Source: Xanthomonas sp. 10-10
Lineage (GTDB): Bacteria; Pseudomonadota; Gammaproteobacteria; Xanthomonadales; Xanthomonadaceae
Direction of reading: 5' to 3'
Assembly (NCBI RefSeq): GCF_040182365.1
Contig: NZ_CP144460.1
Span: 2,604,001 to 2,668,000 of the forward strand
Length of the DNA: 64,000 nucleotides
Shown here: in pieces, positions 31,791 through 42,800 of the stretch
How the letters are laid out: every line of letters starts with the position of its first letter
Numbering within the stretch: position 1 is the stretch's first letter
Made by a program: the position numbers and the translations under genes
Notes under the pieces: model-generated
Seen by the model: only the letters and a program-made list of their open reading frames with translations
Databases searched by the model: none
Told to the model about the DNA's origin: nothing

Positions 31791-33608
31791 TCACCGCACC
31801 GCTCCGTTGTCTTCCTGCAACTCGCGCTTGAACGGCACATCCGGCGGCGGCCTGGCGGTGGCGGGTTGATCGTTGAGGTTGGGGTCGCTCAGGCCGCAGC
31901 CGCCGCCGAACTGCAGCAGCGACACCACGCAGCTGATCTTGGTGGTGGTGCCAGGAATCGGGATCTCGATCTTCTTCAGGCCGCGGCGCACCCATTCCTG
32001 CAACAGCGACTGGTTCGGCATCCAGTACTTGTCCAGCGAAGTCGGCGTATAGCCGTACGGCGGACGCTTGAGCCAGGTGCCGCCCTGGGCGATCTGGTCG
32101 CGGGTCCAGGTGTCGGTGTCGCTGCCGGGCGGCCCGCGATCGCCGGCTCCCGTGCCGGCCTCGCCCGCTCCCGCCACCCGCACGCTGCCGTCGCTGTTGA
32201 ACACGCCATCGCGCTGGCCGTTGCCGCCTGTGGTCTCCCCCCGACGGTTGCGGTCGGATTTGCTCCAGTCGTCGGCATTGGCAGCGACGTCCCAACCGCC
32301 GCTCCGGTCCGCAGGCGCTGGACCGGCGGCGGGATTGGAGGCCGGCCTGGAGGGCGAAGAGGCTGCAGCAGTGCTGTCGCTGGACTGCTGGGATTTTGCC
32401 GGGGACGCCGCTGTCTGCGACACGGAAGCAGCAGATGGCGGCTGCGGAACAGTAGCGTTCGCTGCCGACGTGGGCGATGCGGCAGTCGCTGCAGCAGCCG
32501 GCGTGGACGGCGCGATGGGCGCCGGCGCCGGCGTCGGCGTCGGCACTGGATCCGGCACGTTGGGCAACTCCGTTGTGCGCACTGCCACCTCGGGCATACG
32601 CACGCTTGGAGTGACTTCCCTCGGACGCATCACCGGTGCCGCAACCTGCGGCCGGTCCGGCACCACGACTTCGCGCTCGCGCACCGCAGGCGCGTCGGTA
32701 GGTCGCACGGCCACGGCTGCAGCCGGACGCTGCAACTCGCGCAGCTGCGGCCGATCGGTCACCGTCTGGATCTCGCGTTGACGCACCTCAACCTGCGGCG
32801 CCGTCGGCGTCATCGCCCGGGGCGCCACGGTAATGCTGGGAGGTGGAGGAACCACGAATTCGTTGGTGGCGACCGCAGTGTCGGTCACCTGCAGCGGCGA
32901 TTCGATGGTCACCGGCGGTACCTGCACCGTCACTTGCGGTACGTCGGGTGTCACCGGCTCGCTGGCAGCGGCGGGGACCGGCTCGGGAGCGATGTCCTGG
33001 GCCTGCGCAGTGCTGGTGGCGTCGACTGGCGCCGCAGCAGCAGGCGGCGGTGCCGACGAGGGTGTGGTCGGCTCTGACCGCTCTCCAGGCGCCGCACCGG
33101 CCTGCTGCGCGGCAGCCGCGTCGGCAGACGCCGCCTGTGCTGCCGCAGAAGGTTCTGCCTGCCCGCCCCCCTGCTCCGCCGCGCCGTCGCCGATAAAGGT
33201 CATGCGCACGCGCGATTCCTCGCCGGGTTTGGTGTCGTCCGGCGCCCAGCGCACGCTGACTACCCAGATCAGCAGCGCAATGAAGCCGAGATGGATCAGC
33301 AAACTGCCCAGCATCGCAAGCCAGTGCTGGCGCCGCTGATCGGTCGGGCGCGGCTCCCAGTGCTGCCACCACAGGCTGCGAAATGCCTGGAACGGCGTCA
33401 ATAGCGCTGCGGCAGCTTCGCTTTGCGCGACGGACGGACGTGCCAACAGCACATCCATCACCTGGTCGTCGTTGAACGGTGCCACCGCGTCGTCGCGATT
33501 GCGCATCCAGATGGCCCAGCCATACGGCAGGCCGGTGCGCCGATCCAGAATGAGCTTGCCCGGCATGCGCGCGCGCAGCGCCTGCAGCAGATCGGCAGCC
33601 GTTGTCAC
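31791..33608 (-). CDS. Single-span membrane protein with long Pro/Ala/Val-rich periplasmic region ('transmembrane repetitive protein')
   Basis: About 605 residues if translation starts at the GTG at 33608, 14 bases after nfuA's stop. After ~100 soluble residues (ADLLQALRARMPGKLILDRRTGLPYGWAIWMRN) there is one membrane helix (WLAMLGSLLIHLGFIALLIWVVSVRW), then several hundred low-complexity residues rich in Pro, Ala, Val and Gln. A conserved-looking C-terminal ~110 residues follow (GGTWLKRPPYGYTPTSLDKYW...GGCGLSDPNLND). The layout recalls TonB-like or envelope-spanning proteins. I recall Xanthomonas genomes annotating such a gene as a 'transmembrane repetitive protein'; function unknown. Confidence 0.65.
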   Translation of the reverse strand: MTTAADLLQALRARMPGKLILDRRTGLPYGWAIWMRNRDDAVAPFNDDQVMDVLLARPSVAQSEAAAALLTPFQAFRSLWWQHWEPRPTDQRRQHWLAMLGSLLIHLGFIALLIWVVSVRWAPDDTKPGEESRVRMTFIGDGAAEQGGGQAEPSAAAQAASADAAAAQQAGAAPGERSEPTTPSSAPPPAAAAPVDATSTAQAQDIAPEPVPAAASEPVTPDVPQVTVQVPPVTIESPLQVTDTAVATNEFVVPPPPSITVAPRAMTPTAPQVEVRQREIQTVTDRPQLRELQRPAAAVAVRPTDAPAVREREVVVPDRPQVAAPVMRPREVTPSVRMPEVAVRTTELPNVPDPVPTPTPAPAPIAPSTPAAAATAASPTSAANATVPQPPSAASVSQTAASPAKSQQSSDSTAAASSPSRPASNPAAGPAPADRSGGWDVAANADDWSKSDRNRRGETTGGNGQRDGVFNSDGSVRVAGAGEAGTGAGDRGPPGSDTDTWTRDQIAQGGTWLKRPPYGYTPTSLDKYWMPNQSLLQEWVRRGLKKIEIPIPGTTTKISCVVSLLQFGGGCGLSDPNLNDQPATARPPPDVPFKRELQEDNGAVR

Positions 33609-33621
33609 CGGTGACGCGGAA

Positions 33622-34221
33622 TCAGGCCGCGCTGTCGCGCGGAATGTAGGGCGCGTCGCCGGTGGCGTGGTCGGTGGCATCGCGGACTGCGATCACGCCG
33701 GGCACGCGTCCCATCAATGTCTTTTCGATGCCCTGCTTCAGCGTGACATCGGCCATGCCGCAGCCGTGACAGCCACCGCCAAAGCGCAGCAGCACCACCC
33801 CGTCGGCCGAAACTTCCTGCACGGCCACACGTCCACCGTGCGAGGCCAGCTGCGGGTTGATCTCGTTTTCCACCACCCAGCGCACGCGCTCCACCATCGA
33901 CGCCGAATCGGCCGGCGCTTCGCCCTTGATCTTGGGCGCCTTGATGGTCAGTTGCTGGTTGCCGGTGGACTGGGTGACGTAGTCGATCTCGGCACCATCC
34001 ACCCACGGCACGCTGGCTGCGGCCACATATAACGTGAAGCCGTCGCAGTCGATGGCCCACTCGTCGCCGCTCAGGTCCGCAGGCTCTGCGAACTCGAGCC
34101 TGGCGTCCGCGCGAGGGGTGCCCGGGTCCACCGCACTCAGGCGCACGCCCATGCCGGGCACGCCTTCGCGTTCGATGAGCTTGCGGAAATAGGTTTGGGC
34201 TTTGTCGGATATCTGGATCAT
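33622..34221 (-). CDS. nfuA: Fe-S biogenesis protein NfuA
   Basis: 199 residues, the normal NfuA length. The N-terminal degenerate A-type domain starts [28 protein letters not shown]. The C-terminal Nfu domain reads [25 protein letters not shown] and has the cluster-binding CHGC motif ([20 protein letters not shown]). It delivers [4Fe-4S] clusters to client enzymes, especially under oxidative stress or iron limitation. The ATG at 34221 begins the A-type domain. It is followed 14 bases later by the repetitive membrane protein gene. Confidence 0.95.
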   Translation of the reverse strand: MIQISDKAQTYFRKLIEREGVPGMGVRLSAVDPGTPRADARLEFAEPADLSGDEWAIDCDGFTLYVAAASVPWVDGAEIDYVTQSTGNQQLTIKAPKIKGEAPADSASMVERVRWVVENEINPQLASHGGRVAVQEVSADGVVLLRFGGGCHGCGMADVTLKQGIEKTLMGRVPGVIAVRDATDHATGDAPYIPRDSAA

Positions 34222-34309
34222 GCGGGTTATTCTACCGCTCAAAGCGCCCTCGCTCATGGAACACCGTGATCCTGGTGGGTGCGCCGTCCGCCACCCCTGC
34301 GAGACCGTC

Positions 34310-34666
34310 ATGACCGATCTGATTCCCCTGGAGCAGGCCCATTGCCTTCCGCGCAAGGGCAGCGACCACAAGCTTGGCGAGGCCCGCCTGGCCGAGCTGC
34401 TGCCGCAGGTACCCGGCTGGGAGCTGGCCGAGGCCGGCACGGCCATCACGCGCACGTTCCGCTTTGCGGACTATTACCGCACCCTCGCCTTCGTCAATGC
34501 GCTGGCCTGGATTGCCCATCGCGAGGATCACCACCCCGACCTGGGCGTGCACTACGACCGGGTGGTGGTGCGTTATTCCACCCACGATGTGGGCGGGCTG
34601 AGCGAAAACGACTTCATCTGCGCGGCCAAGACCGCGCAACTCTACGATCTGGGAGTCACTGCATGA
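34310..34666 (+). CDS. phhB: Pterin-4a-carbinolamine dehydratase
   Basis: 118 residues. It shows the signature histidines and fold of the family: [53 protein letters not shown]. The enzyme dehydrates 4a-hydroxytetrahydrobiopterin formed by aromatic amino acid hydroxylases; no hydroxylase gene is nearby. Divergent from nfuA and coupled by ATGA overlap to the next gene. Confidence 0.95.
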   Translation: MTDLIPLEQAHCLPRKGSDHKLGEARLAELLPQVPGWELAEAGTAITRTFRFADYYRTLAFVNALAWIAHREDHHPDLGVHYDRVVVRYSTHDVGGLSENDFICAAKTAQLYDLGVTA

Positions 34667-35085
34667 CCATTTCTCGCGCCGCCCTCGCCGGCCTGTGCCT
34701 GGCGGCCGGCCTCAGCGGCTGTGGCAAGTCGCCGCAACAGGCTTCCGCGCCGGCGGTGGCCCCCACCGAACTGGCCGCAGTGAAGACGCCGCCGCCGGAG
34801 TACGCACCGGAGCTGGCCTGCGCCGGGGTCGGTGGCACCACCGTGCTCAGGGTCGTCGTCGGTACCGAAGGCACTCCTACCGATGTGGCGGTGACCCAGA
34901 GCAGTGGCCAGCCGGTGCTGGACGAGGCCGCACAAAAGCGCGTGCGCGAATGGAAGTTCAAGGCGGCCACCCGCAACGGCCAGGCGGTGCCGCAGACCAT
35001 CCAGGTGCCGGTCGCCTTCAAGCCGCCGGTACCGCGTCCGGACGAATGCTTCGCCATCGAAGAACGCGCACGCCGCGGCGGCTGA
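34663..35085 (+). CDS. Lipoprotein with TonB C-terminal-like domain
   Basis: 140 residues with lipobox LSGC ([17 protein letters not shown]). After a short linker, the region from about residue 45 ([56 protein letters not shown]) is the TonB C-terminal fold with the usual YP/ W-x-F pattern. It has no membrane helix or proline spacer, so it is not a working TonB; such stand-alone domains are common but their role is unclear. It overlaps phhB by 4 bases. Confidence 0.8.
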   Translation: MTISRAALAGLCLAAGLSGCGKSPQQASAPAVAPTELAAVKTPPPEYAPELACAGVGGTTVLRVVVGTEGTPTDVAVTQSSGQPVLDEAAQKRVREWKFKAATRNGQAVPQTIQVPVAFKPPVPRPDECFAIEERARRGG

Positions 35086-35329
35086 GCGTAATCGTCAGCG
35101 CGCCGTTGTGGCTGTGAGCGACGGCGGGCAAGCCGCTCGCCGCCGCGATGCGCCGCTGATCGACCCCGGTCGCACTGGTCGCACTGGTCGGTGGTTGCGC
35201 CTGAACACGCGGTCGCCTTCGAGACCACGCCCTCGTCATCCCGGCATGGCCATCCTGCTGCCGCCAGTGGTCGCGTGATTGAGCTGACGACCGCAAGATC
35301 GCTCCCATTCCACGAGGTCGTCGCGTCGC

Positions 35330-36148
35330 ATGCTTGAGGTGTCATCACACAACGTCTGGATCGCGCTGGCAGTCACGCTGGCCGCGGGACTCGCCACCGG
35401 CCTCGGCAGCCTGATGGTGGTGTTCGCCAAAAAACCCAACCCGCGCCTGTTGGCGTTCGGGCTGGCATTTGCCGGTGGCGCGATGGTGTACGTCTCGTTG
35501 TCGGAGATCCTCAACAAGTCGATCGCTGCGTTTTCCAACGCCTACAACGACAAGCTGGGCTTTACCTTTGGCACGCTGACCTTTCTGGGCGGCATGCTGT
35601 TGATCATGGTGATCGACCGCCTGGTACCCAATCCGCACCAGAGCCTGTCCACCGACGACCCGCTGTTCCGCGATGACAACCGCGCCTACATCCGCCGCGT
35701 CGGCCTGATGACCGCCATCGCGATCACTGCACACAATTTTCCCGAGGGACTGGCGACGTTCTTCGCCACGCTGGAAAGCCCGGCTGTGGGCATGCCACTG
35801 GCGTTTGCCATCGCCATCCACAACATTCCCGAAGGCATCGCGATCGCGGTGCCGGTGTACTTCGCCACGCGCAACAAGTTGTATGCCTTCGGTGCCAGCC
35901 TGCTGAGCGGCCTTGCCGAACCGATCGGTGCCGGCATCGGCTATCTGGCCTTGTCCAACGTGTTGTCAGAGGCTGTGTTCGGCACGGTGTTCGGGCTGAT
36001 CTCCGGCGTGATGGTGTTCCTGGCACTGGACGAACTGCTGCCGGCGGCCAAGCGCTACGCGAAAGGCCATGAAACCGTCTACGGTTTGGTTTCGGGCATG
36101 GGCACCTTGGCGATCAGCCTGGTGCTGTTCCGCTTCGCGGCGCCTTGA
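35330..36148 (+). CDS. zupT: Zinc transporter ZupT
   Basis: 272 residues. It is a ZIP-family metal importer with eight predicted helices. Metal-binding motifs HNFPEG (helix 4) and HNIPEG (helix 5) are both present, as in E. coli ZupT, which takes up zinc and other divalent metals. A conserved segment MVIDRLVPNPHQ precedes the variable loop. Start ATG at 35330. Encoded alone; no Zur-box was recognised. Confidence 0.95.
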   Translation: MLEVSSHNVWIALAVTLAAGLATGLGSLMVVFAKKPNPRLLAFGLAFAGGAMVYVSLSEILNKSIAAFSNAYNDKLGFTFGTLTFLGGMLLIMVIDRLVPNPHQSLSTDDPLFRDDNRAYIRRVGLMTAIAITAHNFPEGLATFFATLESPAVGMPLAFAIAIHNIPEGIAIAVPVYFATRNKLYAFGASLLSGLAEPIGAGIGYLALSNVLSEAVFGTVFGLISGVMVFLALDELLPAAKRYAKGHETVYGLVSGMGTLAISLVLFRFAAP

Positions 36149-36462
36149 GGCGTGGTGTGCCGATTGCGTGCCACGGCCGGTATCGCCAGCGTCGAGCGCT
36201 GAGGCTGTCTGTATCCATACACGGTATCCAGACATGGCCCGGACCCACGCTGGGGCGGGGTGATGCATGCGTCTGCCGGTGCCCGGGCGTTGCGACGCAA
36301 GGGCGGTTTTGCGCACACCCTGCAGCCGTGTAATCCGTCCTCGCGCAGCCGCGCTGAATGCGGCCCTGCCAAGCCATTGCTGGCGCAATTTCAGAAAGCT
36401 TCCAGACACTGAGTGCGGCGCATCGTACGCGCGTCATCAACGCGCACACAGCGAGGTGCCGT
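36149..36462. other. Intergenic stretch
   Basis: 314 bases between zupT and the DUF3300 gene, presumably with that gene's promoter. No RNA or structural element was recognised. Confidence 0.35.
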
Positions 36463-38256
36463 ATGCAACGCACAGGGTCACAGGGGCGTCTTGGCTGGGC
36501 GCTGGCAATCGCATCCAGCGGCGCGTTGGCATTGATCGGCTGCCAACGCACCGCACCGTCAGCCACCGCGACAGCTACCGTCCAACCGCCCGCCTCCATC
36601 GCGACGGCTTACAGCCCGCCGACGGCCGATCAGCTCTATCGGCTGGTTGCGCCGATCGCCCTGTTTCCCGACAAGCTGTTGGCCCAGACCCTGGCGGCGT
36701 CGGTTTACCCGGATCAGGTCCTTACCGCACAGGATTGGCTGCACAGCAATCGCAGCTTGACGGCTGCCGACCGCGCTCAGGCCACCGTGTCGCAACCGTG
36801 GGATCCCAGCATCAAGGCATTGACCGCCTTCCCCGATGTAGTGGACCAGCTGGCCGGTAATCTCGACTGGACACGCGCCCTGGGCGATGCGTACGCGCAC
36901 GACCCCAATGATGTTCTCAATGCGGTGCAAATCATGCGCCAGCGCGCTCAGGCCAGCGGCCATTTGCGCAGCACGCCGCAACAGCAGGTCCAGGTGGCGC
37001 GGCATGTCGTCGTCACCCCGATCCTGGACGGCGGACGTGTCGCCCCGCCGTCGCAAGTCATCACCATCGAACCGGCACTTCCGGACGTGGTGTATGTGCC
37101 GCGCTACGACCCGGGCGTGGTCTACGGCACGCCGGTCGATGTCTATCGCGACTATCGCTATCGCCCGGAGCGCTGGTACGACCAGGGAGATGTGGTCACC
37201 ACCGGGGTGGTGTCGTTTGGCATCGGCGTGCTGGTGGGCAGCGCGCTGGAGCACCGCCACGGGTGGTTCGGCTGGGCCGCACCGGCACCGGCGTGGCACC
37301 GCTGGGGCTGGAACAGCTGGGGCGTGGACTGGAACGCGCCGCCGGCCGCACCGCATTACGTGGTGTACCAGCACCACGTCTATGCACCGCGCACCACCAT
37401 CATCAACAACAACCGCAGCACCTATATCGACGCCCGCTCGTACTTGCGGCAGGATCTTCGGTATGCAGCCACTAGCGCTGCGGCATCTGCGCCCGTCCCC
37501 GCAGTGGCGCCGACAGCACTGGTACCCAACCGCGCAGCCTTGCCGACTGCCGCGACGGCAGGTGCGCAGTCGCTCACAAATTTGCAGCACCCCAATCTCA
37601 TGGCGCCCTTGCCCGCCAACGCTCCACGGTCGCCCAACTATGCGCATCTGTCGGTGCCGCATTTTGAGCGGCAGATGCTGCAGCCCGGCCGTCCGGTGGC
37701 AACGCATGCTGCAGCGTCGGCTCAGGCTCAGGCGACGTTACGCGCACCGAACCTTCCTGCATCCGTGCCTGCCTCGGGCGCGCGTCCGGCCATACGCATG
37801 TCCGCGCCAGTGGTTGCACAGGAGCGAATCGCACAATTGCAGCAGGTGCACCAGACCAGCGTTGCAGCACGCATCCCGACGTTCCAGCAGCCCCGTCAAG
37901 CACCCCCAGCACTCACTGCGCATGATGCCTTTGCCAGCCACGCTCCACGCAATGTCCCTCCTCGTGCGCCAGAGGCGACGCAGATGGCGATTCAACAGAT
38001 ACATGCGCAGCAACGGACTGCGTCACGTCAGCAAGCGGCCTGGGCGCCGCCGCAACAGATGGAACGTGTGCAGCCACTGCTGCCGCGCGAACAGCCACGG
38101 GCGATCACGCAGCCACAGCCGCAGCAGCACACGCAACGCCTGGTGTTCTTTTCACCTTCGCGCCCTGCTCCCGCCCACCCGGCTCAAATGCGCACGCAGC
38201 GACCGCCTGCACATGCGCAGGCACCGCAGCATCGCGACCACCACCACGATAGCTAA
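36463..38256 (+). CDS. DUF3300 lipoprotein
   Basis: 597 residues. The signal peptide ends with lipobox LIGC (SSGALALIGCQRT). The DUF3300 domain follows (YRLVAPIALFPDKLLAQTLAASVYPDQVLTAQDWL, then DPNDVLNAVQIMRQRAQASGHL, ending near VYVPRYDPGVVYG). A region with tryptophans and glycines comes next (HGWFGWAAPAPAWHRWGW), then a long Ala/Pro/Gln-rich tail to HRDHHHDS. The family is envelope-localised and uncharacterised. The ATG at 36463 follows GAGGTG and starts the signal peptide. Confidence 0.85.
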   Translation: MQRTGSQGRLGWALAIASSGALALIGCQRTAPSATATATVQPPASIATAYSPPTADQLYRLVAPIALFPDKLLAQTLAASVYPDQVLTAQDWLHSNRSLTAADRAQATVSQPWDPSIKALTAFPDVVDQLAGNLDWTRALGDAYAHDPNDVLNAVQIMRQRAQASGHLRSTPQQQVQVARHVVVTPILDGGRVAPPSQVITIEPALPDVVYVPRYDPGVVYGTPVDVYRDYRYRPERWYDQGDVVTTGVVSFGIGVLVGSALEHRHGWFGWAAPAPAWHRWGWNSWGVDWNAPPAAPHYVVYQHHVYAPRTTIINNNRSTYIDARSYLRQDLRYAATSAAASAPVPAVAPTALVPNRAALPTAATAGAQSLTNLQHPNLMAPLPANAPRSPNYAHLSVPHFERQMLQPGRPVATHAAASAQAQATLRAPNLPASVPASGARPAIRMSAPVVAQERIAQLQQVHQTSVAARIPTFQQPRQAPPALTAHDAFASHAPRNVPPRAPEATQMAIQQIHAQQRTASRQQAAWAPPQQMERVQPLLPREQPRAITQPQPQQHTQRLVFFSPSRPAPAHPAQMRTQRPPAHAQAPQHRDHHHDS

Positions 38257-38421
38257 ACCTCACTGACAGACAGGCCTTCGGCGCAGTGGCCAGCTGTGAC
38301 GGTCACTGCGCTGGGGATCTCGCCAAGACGAGACGACCGCGCCGGCCACGTCCCATCAAGCGATGGTCATCACGCGCCAGACACTTGAAGCAAAAAGTCC
38401 GCGCAGTCGGTGATGACTGTG

Positions 38422-39408
38422 TCAACGCCCCAGCCGATCCAGCGCCTCGGCCAGCTCCGGAGCCAGTGGCGCGCTCAGCACGTAAGGTGCCTTGCCCGCA
38501 TCCAAAGCAAATTCCAGCGAGGCCGCATGCAGGAACAGCCGCTTCAGCCCGAGTTGGTCACGTAGGCGCTTGTTGACCTCGGCCTCGCCATATTTATCGT
38601 CGCCGGCCACCGGGTGACCCAGATGCTGTGCATGCACGCGAATCTGGTGGGTGCGGCCGGTTTCGATGCGGACTTCGCAATACGAGTGCCCGCCGCGTCG
38701 TTCGAGCAATTTGAAGTGGCTCAGCGACGGCTTGCCGATCGCATTGACCTGCACATGCCGCTCGCCGCCCTGGCGCAGGCCGATGTGCAGCGGCGCGTCC
38801 ACCGTCATCACGCCGTCCGGCATCCGCCCCACCAGCAAGGTCAGGTAGCGCTTGGTAATGCCGCGCCCCTCGACGCGGTCGTCCTCGCGCATCAGCGCCT
38901 GCAACTCGGTCAGCGCCGAGCGCTTCTTGGCCACGATCAATAGGCCGGATGTATCGCGATCGAGCCGGTGCACCAGTTCCAGGGTCTGGTTCGGGCGGAG
39001 TGCGCGCAAGGTCTCGATCGCGCCAAAGCTGATGCCGCTGCCGCCATGACTGGCCACACCGGATGGCTTGTTGAGCGCCAGCAGGCGCGCGTCCTCGAAC
39101 ACGATCGCCGCTTCCAGCCGCGCCAGGAACGAGGACGGCGGCGCAGCCTTGTCGCCTTCCTCGTTGACGCGCACCGGGGGAATACGCACTTCCTCGCCGC
39201 CTTCGAGCTTGCGCTCGGCCTTGGCACGCCCGCCATTCACCCGCACCTGGCCGCTGCGGACCAGCTTGTAGATCAGGCTGCGTGGCGCCCCCTTCAGCTG
39301 TCCCAGCAGGAAATTGTCCAGCCGCTGCCCAGCGCGGTCTTCCGGAACTTTGAGAATGCGCACGCCCACACGGTCGGCAGGCGGCTTGGGGGGCTGGGGG
39401 TCGGTCAT
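38422..39408 (-). CDS. rluC: 23S rRNA pseudouridine synthase (955/2504/2580)
   Basis: 328 residues. An N-terminal S4 RNA-binding domain ([36 protein letters not shown]) precedes the RluA-type catalytic domain with the active-site motif HRLDRDTSG and later [19 protein letters not shown]. It isomerises three uridines of 23S rRNA. It is divergent from rne, the same pairing as in E. coli and many gamma-proteobacteria. Confidence 0.95.
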   Translation of the reverse strand: MTDPQPPKPPADRVGVRILKVPEDRAGQRLDNFLLGQLKGAPRSLIYKLVRSGQVRVNGGRAKAERKLEGGEEVRIPPVRVNEEGDKAAPPSSFLARLEAAIVFEDARLLALNKPSGVASHGGSGISFGAIETLRALRPNQTLELVHRLDRDTSGLLIVAKKRSALTELQALMREDDRVEGRGITKRYLTLLVGRMPDGVMTVDAPLHIGLRQGGERHVQVNAIGKPSLSHFKLLERRGGHSYCEVRIETGRTHQIRVHAQHLGHPVAGDDKYGEAEVNKRLRDQLGLKRLFLHAASLEFALDAGKAPYVLSAPLAPELAEALDRLGR

Positions 39409-39810
39409 CCGGCTCTTTATTCTGTTACACTCGGCGAGCGAGATAAGGGTTTGATTTCGTTGGAAGTTGATTGGCCAGAAGCCTGCCTTCCGATGATTCC
39501 GGCACAGTGCGCGACCACCGCCCCCGGGGCGGCCATGTTAGCGGCTCACCGGCCTGCCCGGCCATCGCCAGCGGTTTTTGACCGTTGCGCTGAACATGTC
39601 CCGTGCGCTGTCCCGGTCCGTCCGGACGCGGCTGCCGGCCCTGAAACACCTATAAAACTTAAAGACAAGCGCTCCCGCGGCCTGCCGTGGTGTTGCAGCG
39701 CTGGAAACCCTGGTCAGGCCTGTCCGCGCGTTGCGCGAAGGGCCGACAAGCTGTTCCAGAGGCGAAACGTCACGGCGTTCCGCGCGGTAGAGCGCGTGAG
39801 GAACGCAACA
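39409..39810 (+). promoter_or_regulatory. rluC-rne intergenic region with long rne leader
   Basis: 402 bases without a gene. It contains promoters for both divergent genes and a long leader for rne. RNase E is known to autoregulate through its leader in enterobacteria; a similar role is plausible here. A promoter-like TGTTACACT lies near 39424. The leader's secondary structure was not computed. Confidence 0.45.
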
Positions 39811-42800
39811 ATGAAGCGAATGCTGATCAACGCAACGCAGGCAGAAGAACTGCGCGTGGCGATTGTGGACGGCCAGACCCTGTACGACATCGACATCGAA
39901 CAGCCGTCCAAGGAACAAAAGAAGTCCAATATCTACAAGGGCCGTATCACCCGGCTCGAGCCCTCTCTGGAGGCGGCGTTCGTGGACTATGGCGCCGAGC
40001 GCCATGGCTTCCTGCCGTTGAAGGAAATCTCCCGCGATTATTTCCAGGCCGGCGTCGACCACAACAAGTCGACCATTCGCGAGCTGCTGCGCGAAGGCCA
40101 GGAAATCGTGGTGCAGGTCGACAAGGAAGAGCGTGGCAACAAGGGCGCCGCCCTGACCACGTTCATTTCGCTGGCCGGCCGCTACATGGTGCTGATGCCC
40201 AATTCGCCGAGCGCCGGTGGCGTCTCGCGCCGGATCGAAGGCGAAGACCGCGCCGCGCTGAAGGAAGCGCTGGACAAGCTCGATATCCCCGACGACATGG
40301 GCGTGATCATCCGCACCGCCGGTGTCGGCCGTGACGCCGAAGAGCTGCAGTGGGATCTGGATTACCTGCTGCAGACCTGGAAGGCGATCGCCGAGGCAGC
40401 GCTGAGCAAGCCGGCCGCGTTCCTGATCTACCAAGAATCGCGCCTGATCATCCGCGCATTGCGCGATTACCTGCGCGCCGACGTCGGCGAGATCCTGGTC
40501 GATACGCCGGAGCTGTACGCCGACGCGCAGGAATTCATGAAGCAGGTCATGCCGCAGAGCCTGCGCAAGCTCAAGCACTACACCGACGACATTCCGCTGT
40601 TCAACCGCTTCCAGATCGAATCGCAGATCGAAGGCGCCTACGAGCGCAACGTGCGCCTGCCGTCGGGTGGCTCGATCGTGGTCGATCAGACCGAAGCGTT
40701 GACGGCGGTCGACGTGAACTCCTCGCGCGCCACCAAGGGCAGCGATATCGAGGAAACCGCGTTCCAGACCAACCTGGAAGCGGCCGAAGAAGTCGCGCGC
40801 CAGCTGCGCCTGCGCGACCTGGGCGGCCTGGTGGTGATCGACTTCATCGACATGGCCTCGTCCAAGCACCAGCGCGAAGTGGAGAACAAGCTGCAGAACG
40901 CGCTCAAGTACGACCGCGCACGCGTGCAGCTGGGCCGCATCTCGCGCTTCGGCCTGATGGAAATGAGCCGCCAGCGCCTGCGTCCGAGCCTGGGCGAATC
41001 CAGCCAGATCGTGTGCCCGCGTTGCGATGGCCATGGCCGCATGCGCAGCGTCGAATCGCTGTCGCTGTCGATCATCCGCGTGGCCGAAGAGCACGCCATG
41101 AAGGAAAACACCGGACAGGTGCTGGTACAGGCCCCGGTGGAGATCGCCAACTATTTGCTCAACGAAAAGCGCAGCGCGCTGCGCGAAATCGAAAATCGCC
41201 ACGCCTCGCCGATCATCATCGTCGCCGACGAACAGCTGCACACGCCGCACTACGAAGTCACGCGCCTGCGCGAGAACGAGTTGGGCGAAGACAGCGGCAA
41301 GCCGAGCTATCAGCGCGGCACCCCGCGCAAGTTGCCGGTGCATGCGCTGACCAAGGCGCAGTTGAACATTCCGGCAGCGCCTGCGGTCACCTCGATCAAG
41401 CCGAGCCAGCCGGCTCCGGTGCGTGAAGAGACCCCTGCCCCGGTTGCGCCGACTCCGGCGCCTGCGCCGGTCGTCACCGTGCCGATTCCGGCACCGGTCA
41501 CCGGCGTGGTCGGCTGGCTGAAGCGCATCTTCGGTGGCGTCGAGCCGGTCGCCCCTGCAGCCGAGTCGACCCCGCGTGCGCGTCCGAACGATGCAGGCCG
41601 CAACAATCGCAATGAGCGTGGCGAGCGTGGCGGCCAACGTCGCGATGGTCGCGATGCCCGTAACGGCAACGGCGGCAACCAGCAGCGCGGCAATGGCGGC
41701 AATGGCAACGGCGCCAACAAGGAGCGTCGCGATGAGCGCCGCCAGCCGGCCAACGGCCAGAACGGCCAGGCCGCACAAGCTGGCGCGCAGGCCCAGCAAC
41801 AGGTGCAGGTGCCCAAGCCGCCGCGCAACGAAGCGCAGGCACCGAAGCAACAACAACAGCAGCAAAAGCCCAAGCAGCAGAACCAGACGCCGCGTCCACC
41901 ACGTGCGCCTGCGCAGCAGGACGGTGTGCCGTCCGAGCGGCAGCCGCGCCCCGCGCGTCAGGATGAGGGCACCGCTTCGGCGCAGACCCTGACATCGACC
42001 GCAGCAACCGCAACCACGTCGACGGTCGTCGCAGCCATTGCCGACACCGCTGCAGCGACCGACACGCAGACCATTGCGAACGAAGCCAAGCAGGCCCACC
42101 CGATCGACGTCGTGGTGAGCGAGTCAACTGCCGATCGCGGCACCGACGCGAGTGCCGATGGCCAGACCCAGGACGCGTCGGGCGACGATGCGGCCAATGG
42201 CGAAGGTGGAAGCCGTCGTCGTCGCGGTCGTCGTGGCGGTCGTCGGCGTCGTCGTGGCGCCGGTGCAAACGGCGAAGGCGGCAGCAGCGTCGATGGTCTG
42301 GAAACGGACGATCTGGACGGTGATGCGGACGGCGATCTCGATGGCGACAACGAGGGCGACGATGCAGCCACGCAGAACGCTGCATCGGCCGCTCCGCGTG
42401 CAGGCCAGCCGGAGTTCGACTTCGACGATGATGCGCCGGCTCCGGCCGCCCGCATCAAGCCCGAGGCCAATGCTGCCGCAGCGGTGAAACCGCGCCCGGT
42501 GCCGAAGGAACGCGCAGAAACGCAGTCCGACAGCGGAACGACGTCGACGACCGCACCGGTCTCCAACGCCGCACCGTCGTTCGAACAGCAGGCATCTGCA
42601 ACGGCTGCCGCCGCATCGGCTCAGGCAGGCGGTGATGCGAAGGTAGCAGCCACCCCGGCGGCACAGCCGACAGTTGCAGCTCCGGCGGTCACGTCGTCGC
42701 CAGCCAATGCTGCAGAGGCTGCAACTGCACCGGTGGTCAAGCAAGCCTCGACTGCTGACGCAACGTCACAGGTCGCGCCGGCTGCTACTGCATCGACCTC

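Noticed and set aside
39538..42099. 853-codon open frame on the minus strand
   Set aside because: It is the antisense of rne, which has clear catalytic motifs. The frame is open only because of high third-position GC.
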